A DNA stretch of 64,000 nt from Aristolochia californica (GCA_029961685.1 JARWKL010000010.1:9383931-9447930), one strand, 5' to 3'; shown: positions 1 to 13,758, counted from the stretch's first letter. The notes: generated by a model not told the origin, from the letters alone. Numbers and translations: made by a program.

Positions 1-3000
1 CATTTTTTAGTGCGTGAAATAATTTTTTTCACTTACATTTGTTGTGGTTTCCAAATTCTTTTGCATACGTAAACTCTAAAATTTTCATTTTAATGTGATC
101 TTATATCTTTTTTCTTTACGAGAACAATGGGAGAGTGAAAACTTAAGTTCGGATCTGAAAAAAAAAAATTTTGAACATCCAAAATGGAAATGCACAAATG
201 CTGAGAGAGATAATTCCAAAAAGTATATGTGATTTTTAAGGATAGCCAAAAAGTGGGTTGTAGGGCTCCGGTAAATATCCAACCACATGTTAACTTGAGA
301 ATTTAATTTTTTCTACTCCTTGAAATTTTTGGATCATTAGGCCACCTGCATCCTCAACATGTTTCTGGCATGCATATCCACCGCACTTAAAATATGTTAG
401 GATTAGTTACAAGTCTCTTTCTTATCAAATCTATTAGGGGTTGTACTAGTGGAACTTCCTAAACATGGATAACAAAACTTTGGAGTTCATTTTTTAATGC
501 GTGAAATAATTTTCTTCACTTACATTCGTTATAGTTTCAAAATTGTTTTGCATACATAAACTCTAAAATTTTCATTTTGTTGCGATCTTATGTCTTTTTT
601 CTTTATGAGTAACACGGAAGAGTGAAAACTCAAGAATGGATAAAAAAAAAAATTGAAAATCCAAAATGGAAATGCACAAATTCTGAGAGAGGTAATTCCA
701 AAAACTATCTGTGATTTTTAAGTATCGGAAAAAAGTGGGTTGTTGGGCTCCGGAAAATATCCAACGACACATTAACTTGAGAATTCAATTTTTTGTACTC
801 GTTGAAATTTTTGGATCATTAGGCCACTTGCATCCTAAACATGTTTCTGACATGCATATCCCCAACATTTAAAACATGTTGGGATCAGTTACAAGTTTCT
901 TTCCTATCAAATCTATAAGGGTTTGTACTATAGGAACTTCCGAAACATGAATAACAAAACTTTGGAGTTCATTTTTTAGTGCATGAAATAATTTTCATCT
1001 CTTACATTTGTTATAGTTTCCAAATTCTTTTGCATACATAAACTCTAAAATTTTCATTTTGTTGTGATCTTACATCTTTTTTTCTTTATGAGAAAAATGG
1101 GAGAGTGAAAACTCAAGTTTTGATCTGAAAAAAAAATTTGAACATCCAAAATGGAAATGTACAAATGCTGAGTGAGTTAATTCCAAAAAGTATCTGTGAT
1201 TTTTAAGAATAGGCAAAAAGTGGGTTGTTGGGCACCGGTAAATATCCAACCACACGTTAACTTGATATTTTAATTTTTTCTACTCCTTGAAATTTTTGGA
1301 TTATCAGGCCACTTGCATCCTCAGCATGTTTCTTGCATGCATATCCACCACACTTAAAACATGTTGGGATCACTTACAAGTCTCTTTCCTATCAAATCTA
1401 TTAGGGGTTGTACTAGTGGAACTTCCCAAACATTGATAACAAAACTTTTGAATTCATTTTTTAGTGCATGAAATAATTTTCTTCACTTACATTCGTTATA
1501 GTTTTAAATTTTTTTTGCATACATAAACTCTAAAATTTTCATTTTGTTGTGATCTTATGTCTTTTTTATTTACGAGAAAAACGGAAGTGTGAAAACACAA
1601 GTTTGGAAAAAATAAAAATATATTTTGAAAATCCAAAATTGAAATGCCCAAATTCTGAGGTAGATAATTCCAAAAAGTATCTGTGATTTTTAAGGATAGG
1701 CAAAAAGTGGGTTATTGGGCTCCGGTAAATATCCAACCACACGTTAACTTGAGAATTTAATTTTTTCTACTCCATGAAATTTTTGGATCATTAGGCCACT
1801 TGCATCCTCAACATGTTTCTGGCATTCATTTCCCCCACATTTAAAATATGTTAGGATCAGTTACAAGTCTCTTTCCTATCAAATCTATTAGGTGTTGTAC
1901 TTGTGGATCTTCCAAAACATGGATAACAAAACTTTGGAGTTCATTTTTTAGTGCTTGAAATAATTTTCTTCACTTACATTTGTTATAGTTTACAAATTCT
2001 ATTTCATTCATAAACTCTAAAATTTTCATTTTGTTGTGATCTTATGTCTTTTTTCTTTACAAGAAAGATGGGAGAGTGAAAACTCACGTTTGGATATGAA
2101 AAAAAAAATTGAACATCCAAAATGGAATTGTACAACTGCTGAGAGAGATAATTCCAAAATGTATCTGTGATTTTTAAGGATAGGAAAAAAGTGGGTTATT
2201 GGGTTCCGGTAAATATCCAACCACACGTTAACTTGAGAATTTAATTTTTTGTACTCCTTGAAATTTTTGGATCATTAGGCCACTTTCATCCTCAACATGT
2301 TTCTGGCAAGCATATCCTCCACACTTAAAAAACATGTTAGGATCAGTTACAACTCTCTTTCCTATCAAATCTATTAGGGGTAGTACTGGTGGAACTTCCC
2401 AAACATGGATAGCAAAACTTTGGAGTTCTTTTTTTAGTGCGTGATATAATTTTCTTCTCTTACATTTGTTACAGTTTCCAAATTTTTTTGCAAACATAAA
2501 CTCTAAAATTTTCATTTTCTTGTGATCTTATATCTTTTTTCGTTACGAGAAAAATGGGAGAGTGAAAATTCAAGTTTGGATCTGAAAAAAAAAATTTGAA
2601 CATCCAAAATGGAAATGCACAAATGTTGAGAGAGATAATTCCAAAAAGTATCTGTGATTTTTAAGGATAGGCAAAAAGTGGGTTGTTGTGCTTCGGTAAA
2701 TATCCAACCACACGTTAACTTGAGAATTTAATTTTTTCTACTTCTTGAAATTTCAGGATCATTAGGCCACTTGCATCCTCAACATATTTCTGGCATGGAT
2801 ATCCTCCACAGTTAAAACATGTTAGGATCAGTTACAACTCTCTTTCCTACCAAATCTATTAGGGGTTGTACTAGTGGAACTTCCCAAACATGGATAACAA
2901 AACTTTTGAGTTCATTTTTTAGTGCGTAAAATAATTTTCTTCACTTACATTTGTTTTAGTTTCCAAATTCTTTTGCATACATAAACACTAAAATATTCAT

Positions 3001-3912
3001 TTTGTTTTGATCCTATATCTTTTTTCTTTATGAGAAAAATAGGAGAGTGAAAACTCAATTTTGGGTATGAAAAAAAGTATTTTGAACATCAAAAATGGAA
3101 ATGCACAATTGCTGAGGGAGATAATTCCAAAAAGTATCTGTGATTTATAAGGATAGGCAAAAAGAGGGTTGTTGGGCTTCGGTAAATATCCAACCACACG
3201 TTAACTTGAGAATTTATTTTTTTCTACTCAAAATTTTTGGATCATTAGGCCACTTGCATCCTCTACATGTTTCTGGCATGCATATCCACCACACTTAAAA
3301 CATGTTAGGATTAGTTACAAGTCTCTTTCCTATCAAATCTATTAGGGGTGTTACTAGTGGAACTTCCGAACATGGATAAGAAAACTTTGGAGTTCATATT
3401 TTAGTGCGTGAAATAATTTTCTTCACTTAAATTTGTTATAGTTTCCAAATTCTTTTGCATACATAAACTCTAAAATTTTCATTTTGGTGTGATCTTATAT
3501 CTTTTTTCTTTACAAGAAAAATGGGAGAGTGAAAACTAAAGCTTGGATCTGAAAAAAAAATTTTACATCCAAAATGGAAATGCACAAATGCTGAGAGAGA
3601 TAATTCCAAAAAGTATCTATGATTTTTAAGGATAGGAAAAAAGTGGGTTGTTGGGCTCCGGTAAATATCCAACCACACGTTCAGTTGAGAATTTAATTTT
3701 TTCTAGTCCTTGAAATTTTTGGATAATTTGCCCACTTGCATACTCAACATGTTTCTGGCATGCATATCCACCTCACTTAAAACATGTTAGGATCAGTTAC
3801 AAGTCACTTTCCTATCAAATCTATTAGTGTCTGTACTAGTGGGACTTCCCAATCATGGATAACAAAACTTTGGAGTTCATTTTTTAGTGCGTGAAATAAT
3901 TTTCATCACTTA
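1..3912 (+). repeat. Diverged satellite monomers, left end
   Basis: Landmark boxes start at 279, 761, 1246, 1733, 2217, 2704, 3190 and 3669. The monomers ending at 761 and 1733 form a distinct type, with TTATGTCTTTTTT, ACGGAAG, GAAAATCCAAA and CAAATTCTGAG. They alternate with a type carrying TGAGTTAATTCC (ending 1246). The stretch from about 500 to 2300 is collinear with about 8480-10280 at an offset of 7979-7980 bp. No gene is present. Every open frame here is the recurrent satellite frame. Confidence 0.95.
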
Positions 3913-4853
3913 CATTTGTTACAGTTTCCAAATTCTTTTGCATACATAAAATGTCAAATTTTCATTTTGTTGTGATCTGATATCTTTTCTCTTTACGAGA
4001 AAAATGGGAGAGTGAAAACTCAAGTTTGGATCTGAAAAAAAAATTTCTAACATCCAAAATGGAAATGCACAAATGCTGGGAGAGATAATTCCAACAAGTA
4101 TATGTATTTTTAAGGATAGGTAAAAAGTGGGTTGTTGGGTTCCGGTAAATATCCAACCGGACTTAAAACATGTTAGGTTCATGTACAAATCTCTTTCCTA
4201 TCAAATCTATTAGGGGTTGTACTAGTGGAACTTCCCAAACAAGGCCAACAAAACTTTGGAGTTCATTTTTTAGTGCGTGAAATAATTTTCTTCACTTACA
4301 TTTGTTGTAGTTTCCAAATTCTTTTGCATACATAAACTCTAAAATTTTCATTTTTTTCTGATCTTATATCTTCTTTGTTTACGAGAACAATGGGGAAAAT
4401 TTGAACATCCAAAATGGAAATACACAAATGCTGAGAGAGATAATTCCAACAAGTATCTGTGATTTTTATGGATAGGCAAAAAGTGGGTTGTTGGGCTCCG
4501 GTAGGTATAAAACCACACGTTAACTTGAGAATTTAATTTTTTCTACTCCTTGAAAATTTTGGATCATTAGGCCACTTGCATCCTCAACATGTTTCTGGCA
4601 TGCATTTCCACCACACTTAAAACATGTTAGGATCAGTTACAAGTCTCTTTCCTAACAAATCTATTAGGGGATGTACTAGTGGAACTCCCCAAACATGGAT
4701 AACAAAACTTTGGAGTTCATTTTTTAGTGCGTGAAATAATTTTCTTAACTTACATTTGTTATAGTTTCAAAATTCTTGTGCATACATAAACTCTAAAATT
4801 TTCATTTCGTTGTGATCGTACATCTTTTTTCTTTATGACAAAAATGGGAGAGT
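3913..4853 (+). repeat. 1325-bp-period duplication, copy 1 (941 bp)
   Basis: This stretch reappears at 5238-6178, exactly 1325 bp downstream. I saw only two differences (C to T at 3963/5288 and A to G at 3980/5305). It contains landmarks 4153 and 4509, only 356 bp apart. That shortening comes from two deletions carried by both copies: about 100 bp at the CCAACC/GGACTT junction near 4158, and about 30 bp at the AATGGGG/AAAATTT junction near 4395. Left of 3913 and right of 4853 the two loci diverge abruptly to ordinary monomer-to-monomer levels. Confidence 0.9.
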
Positions 4854-5237
4854 GAAAGCTCAAATTTGGATTTGAAACAAAAAATTTGAACATCCAAAAT
4901 GGAAATGCACAAATGTTGAGAGAGATAATTCCAAAAATTATTTGTGATTTTGAAGGACAGGAAAAAAGTGGGTTGTTGGGCTCCAGTAAAATATCCAACC
5001 ACACGTTAACTTGAGAATTTAATTTTTTAACTCCTTGAAATTTTTGGATCATTAAGCCACTTGCATCCTCAACACGTTTCTGGCATGCATATCCACCACA
5101 TTTAAAACATGTTAGGATCAGTTACAAGTCTCTTTCCTATCAAATCTATTAGGGGTTGTACTAGTGAAACTTCCCAAATATTGATAACAAAACTTTGGAG
5201 TTCATTTTTTAGTGCGTGAAATAATTTTCTTCATTTG
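4854..5237 (+). repeat. Diverged satellite between the two 941-bp copies
   Basis: Ordinary monomer sequence with landmark 4995. It does not take part in the near-identity. The sequence 1325 bp to its right (6179-6562) is clearly different, including in the A-run and in CTCAAATTTGG against CTAAAGTTTGG. This is odd, because a simple tandem duplication with a 1325-bp period should produce 1325 bp of shared sequence rather than 941. Confidence 0.85.
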
Positions 5238-6178
5238 CATTTGTTACAGTTTCCAAATTCTTTTGCATACATAAAATGTCAAATTTTTATTTTGTTGTGA
5301 TCTGGTATCTTTTCTCTTTACGAGAAAAATGGGAGAGTGAAAACTCAAGTTTGGATCTGAAAAAAAAATTTCTAACATCCAAAATGGAAATGCACAAATG
5401 CTGGGAGAGATAATTCCAACAAGTATATGTATTTTTAAGGATAGGTAAAAAGTGGGTTGTTGGGTTCCGGTAAATATCCAACCGGACTTAAAACATGTTA
5501 GGTTCATGTACAAATCTCTTTCCTATCAAATCTATTAGGGGTTGTACTAGTGGAACTTCCCAAACAAGGCCAACAAAACTTTGGAGTTCATTTTTTAGTG
5601 CGTGAAATAATTTTCTTCACTTACATTTGTTGTAGTTTCCAAATTCTTTTGCATACATAAACTCTAAAATTTTCATTTTTTTCTGATCTTATATCTTCTT
5701 TGTTTACGAGAACAATGGGGAAAATTTGAACATCCAAAATGGAAATACACAAATGCTGAGAGAGATAATTCCAACAAGTATCTGTGATTTTTATGGATAG
5801 GCAAAAAGTGGGTTGTTGGGCTCCGGTAGGTATAAAACCACACGTTAACTTGAGAATTTAATTTTTTCTACTCCTTGAAAATTTTGGATCATTAGGCCAC
5901 TTGCATCCTCAACATGTTTCTGGCATGCATTTCCACCACACTTAAAACATGTTAGGATCAGTTACAAGTCTCTTTCCTAACAAATCTATTAGGGGATGTA
6001 CTAGTGGAACTCCCCAAACATGGATAACAAAACTTTGGAGTTCATTTTTTAGTGCGTGAAATAATTTTCTTAACTTACATTTGTTATAGTTTCAAAATTC
6101 TTGTGCATACATAAACTCTAAAATTTTCATTTCGTTGTGATCGTACATCTTTTTTCTTTATGACAAAAATGGGAGAGT
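5238..6178 (+). repeat. 1325-bp-period duplication, copy 2 (941 bp)
   Basis: Near-identical to 3913-4853 and inheriting both of its deletions (junctions near 5483 and 5720). Landmarks are 5478 and 5834. Identity stops at GGGAGAGTAAAAACT (about 6179), where copy 1 reads GGGAGAGTGAAAGCT. Confidence 0.9.
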
Positions 6179-9100
6179 AAAAACTAAAGTTTGGATCTTA
6201 AAAAAAAAAATTTTGAACATCCAAAATGGAAATGCACATATGCTGAGACTGATAATTCCAAAAAGTATCTATGATTTTTAACGATAGGCAAAAAGTGGGT
6301 TGTTTGGCCCTGGTAAATATCCAACCACTTGAGAATTTGATTTTTTCTACTCCTTGAAATTTTTGGATCATTAGGTCCACTTGCATCCTCATCATGTTTC
6401 TAGCATGCATATCCACCAAACTTAAAGCATGTTAGGATCAGTTACAAAACTCTTTCCTATCAAATCTATTTGGGGTTGGACTAGTGGAACTTCCAAAACA
6501 TGGATAAGAGATCTTTGGAGTTCATTTTTTACAACGAGAAATAATTCTGTCCACTTACATTTGTTATACTTTCCAAATTATTTTGCATACATAAACTCTA
6601 AAATTTTCATATTGTTGTAATCTTATATCTTTTTTCTTAACGAGAAAAATGGGAGAGTGAAAACTCAAGTTTGGATCTGAAAAAAAAAAATTGAACATCC
6701 AAAATGGATATGCACAAATGCTGATAGATATAATTCCAAAAAGTATCTGTGATTTTTAAGGATAGACAAAAAGTGGCATGTTGGGCTCCGGTAAGTATCC
6801 AACCACACGTTAATTTAAGAATTTAATGTTTTCTTCTCCTTGAAATTTTTGGATCATCAGGCCTCTTGCATCTTCAACAGGTTTTTCGAATGCATATCCA
6901 CCACACTTAAAACATGTTAGGATCTGTTACAAGTCCCTTTCCTATCAAATCTATTAGGGGTTGTACTAGTGGAACTTCCCAAACATGGATAACAAAACTT
7001 TGGAGTTCTTTTTTACAACGAGAAATAATTCTCTTCACATATATTTGTTATAGCTTCAAAATTCTTTTGCATACATAAACTCTAAAATTTTCATTTTGTT
7101 GTAATCTTATATCTTTTTTCTATACAAGAAAAATGGAAGAGTGAAAACTCAAGTTTGGATCTGAAAAAAAAAAATTTTGAACATCCAAAAAAGAAATGCA
7201 CAAATGCTGAGAGAGATAATTCCAAAAAGTAGCTGTGATTTTTAAGGATAGACAAAAAGTTGGTTGTTGGGCTCCGGTAAATGTCCAACCACTCGTTAAC
7301 TTGAGAATTTAATTTTTTCTACTCCTTGAAATTTTTGGATCATTAGGCCACTTGCAACCACAACATGTTTCTGGCCTGCATATCCACCACAGTTAAAACA
7401 TGTTACGATCAGTTACAAGTCTCTTTCCCATCAAATCTATTAGGGGTTCTACTAGTGGAAATTCCCAAACAAGGATAACAAAACTTTGGAGTTCATTTTT
7501 TAGTGCGTGAAATAATTCTCTTCACTTACATTTGTTATAGTTTCCAATTTTTTTTGATACATCAACCCCAAAATTTTCATTTTTGTTGTCATCTTATATC
7601 TTTTTTCTTTTCGAGAAAAAAGGGTGAGTGAAAACACAGGCTTGGATCTGAAAAAAAAAAATTTGAAGGTCCAAAATGGAAATGCACAAATGCTGAGAGA
7701 GATATTTCCAAAAAGTATCTGTGATTTTTAAGGATAGGAAAAAAGTAGGTTGTTGGGCTCCGATAAATATCCAACCACATGTTAACTTGAGAATTTAATT
7801 TTTTCTACTCCTTGAAATTTTTGGATCATTAGGCCACTTGCATCCTCAACATGTTTCTGGCATTGATATCCCCCACATTTAAAACATGTTAGGATCAGTT
7901 ACAAGTCTCTTTCCTATCAAATATATTAGGGGTTGTACTTGTGGAACTTCCAAAACATGGATAACAAAACTTTGGAGTTCATTTTTTAGTGCGTGAAATT
8001 ATTTTCTTCACTTACATTTGTTATAGTTTCCAAATTCTTTTGCATAAATAAACTCTAAAATTTTCATTTTGTTGTGATCTTATGTCTTTTTTCTTTACGA
8101 GACAAATGGGAGAGTGAAAACTCACGTTTGGATTTGAAAAAAAAATTTGAACATCCAAAATGGAAATGCACAAATGCTGAAAGAGTTAATTCCAAAAAGT
8201 ATCTATGATTTTTAAGGATAGGCAAAAAGTGGGTTGTTGGACTCCGGTAAATATCCAACCACACGTTAACTTGAAAATTTAATTTTTTCTACTCCAGGAA
8301 ATTTTTAGATCATCAGGCCACTTGCATCCTCAACATGTTTCTAGCATGCATATCCACTACACTTAAAACATGTTAGGATCAGTTACAAGTCTCTTTCCTA
8401 TAAAATCTATTAGGGGTTGTACTAGTGGAACTTCCCAAACATTGATAACAAAACTTTTCAGTTCATTTTTTAGTGCGTGTAATAGTTTTCTTCACTTACA
8501 TTCGTTATAGTTTCAAAATTTTTTTGCATACGTAAACTCCAAAATTTTCATTTTGTTGTGATCTAATGTCTTTTTTCTTTACGAGAAAAACGTAACAGTG
8601 AAAACTGAAGTATGGATAAAAATAAAAACAATTTGAAAATTCAAAATGGAAATGCACAAATTCTGAGAGAGATAATTCCAAAGAGTATCTTTGATTTTTA
8701 AGGATTGGCAAAAAGTGGGTTATTGGGCTCTTGTAAATATCCAACCACACGTTAACTTGAGAATTTAATTTTTTCTACTCGTTGAAATTTTTGGATCATT
8801 AGGCCACGTGCATCCTCAACATGTTTCTGACATACATATCCCACACATTTAAAACATGTTAGGATCAGTTACAAGTCTCTTTCCTATCAAATCTACTAGG
8901 GGTTGTACTAGAGGAACTTCCCAAACATGGATAACAAAACTTTGGAGTTCATTTTTTAGTGCGTGAAATAAATTTTTTCACATACATTTGAAATATTTTC
9001 CAAATTCGTTTGCATACATAAACTCGAAAATTTTCATTTTGTTGTGATCTTATATCATTTTTCTTTACGAGAAAAAAGGGGAGAGTGAAAACTCAAGTTT

Positions 9101-9660
9101 GGATCTGAAAAAAAAATTCGAACATCCAAAATCGAAATGCACATATGCTGAGAGAGTTAATTCCAAAAAGTATCTGTGATATTTAAGGATAGGCAAAAAG
9201 TGCGTTGTTGGGCTCCGGTAAATATCAAACCACACGTTAACTTGAGAATTTAATTTTTTCTTCTCCTTGAATTTTTTGGATCATCAGGCCACTTGCATCC
9301 TCAACATGTTTCTTGCATGCATATCCACCACAGTTAAAACATGTTGGGATCAGTTACAAGTCTCTTTCCTATCAAATCTATTAGGGGTTTTACTAGTGGA
9401 ACTTCCCAAACATTGATAACAAAACTTTTGAGTTCATTTTTTAGTGCATGAAATAATTTTCTTCACATACATTCGTTATAGTTTCAAAATTGTTTTGCAT
9501 ACATAAACTCTAAAATTTTCATTTTGTTGTGGTCTTATGTCTTTTTTCTTTATGAGAAAAACGGAAGAGCATAAACACAAGTTTGGATAAAAAAAAATAT
9601 ATTGTGAAAATCCAAATTGGAAATGCACAAATTCTAAGTGAGATAATTCCAAAAAGTGTA
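6179..9660 (+). repeat. Diverged satellite monomers between the two left-hand duplications
   Basis: Landmarks are 6321, 6799, 7285, 7771, 8255, 8741 and 9226. The copy at 6321 has lost about 8 bp right after CCAACCAC, so the GTTAAC site is missing. The monomers ending at 8255, 8741 and 9226 match those ending at 279, 761 and 1246 in type and order. The C-type monomer at 8255, with CTCACGTTTGG, and the following B-type monomer also resemble 10196 onward, four monomers downstream. The 1366-bp units were therefore probably built from this older pattern. Confidence 0.95.
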
Positions 9661-11026
9661 TGTGATTTTTAAGGATAGGCAAAAAGTGGGTTATTGGGCT
9701 CCGGTAAATATCCAACCACACGTTAACTTGAGAATTTAATTTTTTCTAGCCCTTGAAATTTTTGGATCATTAGGCCACTTACATCCTCAACTTGTTTCTG
9801 GTATTCATATCCCCCATAGTTAAAACATGTTAGGATCAGTTACAAGTCTCTTTCCTATCAAATCTATTAGGGGTTGTACTTGTGGAACTTCCAAAACATG
9901 GATAACAAAACTTTGAATACATTTTTTAGTGCGTGAAATAATTTTCTTCACTTACATTTGTTATAGTTTCCAAATTCATTTCCATACATAAATTCTAAAA
10001 TTTTCATTTTGTTGTGGTCTTATGTCTTTTTCCTTTACGAGAAAAATGGGAGAGCAAAAACTCATGTTTGGATCTGAAAAAAAAAATTTGAACATCCAAA
10101 TTGGAAATGCACAAATGCTGAGAGAGATAATTCGAAAAAGTATCTGTGATTTTTAAGGATAGGCAAAAAGTGGGTTGTTGGACTCCAGTAAATATCCAAC
10201 AACATGTTAACTTGAGAATTTAATTTTTTCTACTCCTGGAAATTTTTAGATCATCAGGCCACTTGCATCCTCAACATGTTTCTGGCATGCATATCCACCA
10301 CACTTAAAACACGTTAGGATCAGTTACAAATCTCTTTCCTAGCAAATCTATTAGAGGTTGTACTAGTGGAACATCCCAAACATTGATAACAAAAATTATG
10401 AGTTCATTTTTTAGTGCATGTAATAATTTTCTTCACTTACATTCATTATAGTTTCAAAATTGTTTTGCATACATAAACTCCAAAATTTTCATTTTGTTGT
10501 GACCTTATGTCTTTTTTCTTTACGAGAAAAACGGAAGAGTGAAAACTCAAGTCTGGATAAAAAAAGTGGGTTGTTGGGCTCCGGTAAATATCCAACCACA
10601 CATTAACTTGAGAATTTAATTTTTTCTACTCCTTGAAATTTTTCGATCATTAGGCTACTTTCATCCTCAACATGTTTCTGGCATTCATATCCCCCACATT
10701 TAAAACATGTTAGGATCAGTTACAAGTCTCTTTCCTATCAAATCTATTAGGGGTTGTACTTGTGGAACTTCCCAAACATGGATAACAAAACTTTGGAGTT
10801 CATATTTTAGTGCGTGAAATAATTTTCTTCACTTACATTTGTCGCAGTTTCCAATTTCTTTTGCAAACATAAACTCTAAAATTTTCATTTTGTTGTGATC
10901 TTATATCTTTTTTCTTTACGAGAAAAATGGGATAGTGAAAACTCAAGTTTGGATCTGAAAAAAAAAAATTTGAACATCCAAAATGGAAATGCAGAAATGC
11001 TGAGAGAGATAATTCCCAAAAGTATT
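9661..11026 (+). repeat. Higher-order repeat unit 1 of 3 (1366 bp)
   Basis: Three adjacent units of exactly 1366 bp are nearly identical. Unit 1 holds landmarks 9712, 10196 and 10592, so it is a trimer. Its third interval begins with a shortened monomer (10196 to 10592 is 396 bp) because about 90 bp are missing at the junction GTCTGGATAA/AAAAAGTGGG near 10560, inside an A-run. The left edge is set by the mismatch at 9660 against 11026. Confidence 0.93.
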
Positions 11027-12392
11027 TGTGATTTTTAAGGATAGGCAAAAAGTGGGTTATTGGGCTCCGGTAAATATCCAACCACACGTTAACTTGAGAA
11101 TTTAATTTTTTCTAGCCCTTGAAATTTTTGGATCATTAGGCCACTTACATCCTCAACTTGTTTCTGGTATTCATATCCCCCATAGTTAAAACATGTTAGG
11201 ATCAGTTACAAGTCTCTTTCCTATCAAATCTATTAGGGGTTGTACTTGTGGAACTTCCAAAACATGGATAACAAAACTTTGAATACATTTTTTAGTGCGT
11301 GAAATAATTTTCTTCACTTACATTTGTTATAGTTTCCAAATTCATTTCCATACATAAATTCTAAAATTTTCATTTTGTTGTGGTCTTATGTCTTTTTCCT
11401 TTACGAGAAAAATGGGAGAGCAAAAACTCATGTTTAGATCTGAAAAAAAAAATTTGAACATCCAAATTGGAAATGCACAAATGCTGAGAGAGATAATTCG
11501 AAAAAGTATCTGTGATTTTTAAGGATAGGCAAAAAGTGGGTTGTTGGACTCCAGTAAATATCCAACAACATGTTAACTTGAGAATTTAATTTTTTCTACT
11601 CCTGGAAATTTTTAGATCATCAGGCCACTTGCATCCTCAACATGTTTCTGGCATGCATATCCACCACACTTAAAACACGTTAGGATCAGTTACAAATCTC
11701 TTTCCTAGCAAATCTATTAGAGGTTGTACTAGTGGAACATCCCAAACATTGATAACAAAAATTATGAGTTCATTTTTTAGTGCATGTAATAATTTTCTTC
11801 ACTTACATTCATTATAGTTTCAAAATTGTTTTGCATACATAAACTCCAAAATTTTCATTTTGTTGTGACCTTATGTCTTTTTTCTTTACGAGAAAAACGG
11901 AAGAGTGAAAACTCAAGTCTGGATAAAAAAAGTGGGTTGTTGGGCTCCGGTAAATATCCAACCACACATTAACTTGAGAATTTAATTTTTTCTACTCCTT
12001 GAAATTTTTCGATCATTAGGCTACTTTCATCCTCAACATGTTTCTGGCATTCATATCCCCCACATTTAAAACATGTTAGGATCAGTTACAAGTCTCTTTC
12101 CTATCAAATCTATTAGGGGTTGTACTTGTGGAACTTCCCAAACATGGATAACAAAACTTTGGAGTTCATATTTTAGTGCGTGAAATAATTTTCTTCACTT
12201 ACATTTGTCGCAGTTTCCAATTTCTTTTGCAAACATAAACTCTAAAATTTTCATTTTGTTGTGATCTTATATCTTTTTTCTTTACGAGAAAAATGGGATA
12301 GTGAAAACTCAAGTTTGGATCTGAAAAAAAAAAATTTGAACATCCAAAATGGAAATGCAGAAATGCTGAGAGAGATAATTCCCAAAAGTATT
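11027..12392 (+). repeat. Higher-order repeat unit 2 of 3 (1366 bp)
   Basis: Landmarks are 11078, 11562 and 11958, each 1366 bp after its counterpart in unit 1. The only difference I noticed from unit 1 is A at 11436, where units 1 and 3 have G (10070 and 12802). The 11-residue A-run and the deletion junction near 11926 are preserved exactly. Confidence 0.93.
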
Positions 12393-13758
12393 TGTGATTT
12401 TTAAGGATAGGCAAAAAGTGGGTTATTGGGCTCCGGTAAATATCCAACCACACGTTAACTTGAGAATTTAATTTTTTCTAGCCCTTGAAATTTTTGGATC
12501 ATTAGGCCACTTACATCCTCAACTTGTTTCTGGTATTCATATCCCCCATAGTTAAAACATGTTAGGATCAGTTACAAGTCTCTTTCCTATCAAATCTATT
12601 AGGGGTTGTACTTGTGGAACTTCCAAAACATGGATAACAAAACTTTGAATACATTTTTTAGTGCGTGAAATAATTTTCTTCACTTACATTTGTTATAGTT
12701 TCCAAATTCATTTCCATACATAAATTCTAAAATTTTCATTTTGTTGTGGTCTTATGTCTTTTTCCTTTACGAGAAAAATGGGAGAGCAAAAACTCATGTT
12801 TGGATCTGAAAAAAAAAATTTGAACATCCAAATTGGAAATGCACAAATGCTGAGAGAGATAATTCGAAAAAGTATCTGTGATTTTTAAGGATAGGCAAAA
12901 AGTGGGTTGTTGGACTCCAGTAAATATCCAACAACATGTCAACTTGAGAATTTAATTTTTTCTACTCCTGGAAATTTTTAGATCATCAGGCCACTTGCAT
13001 CCTCAACATGTTTCTGGCATGCATATCCACCACACTTAAAACACGTTAGGATCAGTTACAAATCTCTTTCCTAGCAAATCTATTAGAGGTTGTACTAGTG
13101 GAACATCCCAAACATTGATAACAAAAATTATGAGTTCATTTTTTAGTGCATGTAATAATTTTCTTCACTTACATTCATTATAGTTTCAAAATTGTTTTGC
13201 ATACATAAACTCCAAAATTTTCATTTTGTTGTGACCTTATGTCTTTTTTCTTTACGAGAAAAACGGAAGAGTGAAAACTCAAGTCTGGATAAAAAAAGTG
13301 GGTTGTTGGGCTCCGGTAAATATCCAACCACACATTAACTTGAGAATTTAATTTTTTCTACTCCTTGAAATTTTTCGATCATTAGGCTACTTTCATCCTC
13401 AACATGTTTCTGGCATTCATATCCCCCACATTTAAAACATGTTAGGATCAGTTACAAGTCTCTTTCCTATCAAATCTATTAGGGGTTGTACTTGTGGAAC
13501 TTCCCAAACATGGATAACAAAACTTTGGAGTTCATTTTTTAGTGCGTGAAATAATTTTCTTCACTTACATTTGTCGCAGTTTCCAATTTCTTTTGCAAAC
13601 ATAAACTCTAAAATTTTCATTTTGTTGTGATCTTATATCTTTTTTCTTTACGAGAAAAATGGGATAGTGAAAACTCAAGTTTGGATCTGAAAAAAAAAAA
13701 TTTGAACATCCAAAATGGAAATGCAGAAATGCTGAGAGAGATAATTCCCAAAAGTATT
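12393..13758 (+). repeat. Higher-order repeat unit 3 of 3 (1366 bp)
   Basis: Landmarks are 12444, 12928 and 13324. Private changes seen are C at 12940 (T in units 1 and 2) and T at 13536 (A in units 1 and 2). Similarity to the start of a fourth unit fades from about 13769, where TTTTTAGGGATAGGCAACAAG replaces the expected sequence, and is lost by 13840. The block therefore contains almost exactly three units. Confidence 0.93.

Noticed and set aside
3913..13758. Both left-hand duplications as assembly errors
   Set aside because: They cannot be excluded from sequence alone, but each copy carries a few private substitutions and the units end at different, specific positions. I therefore report them as real while recommending a read-depth check.
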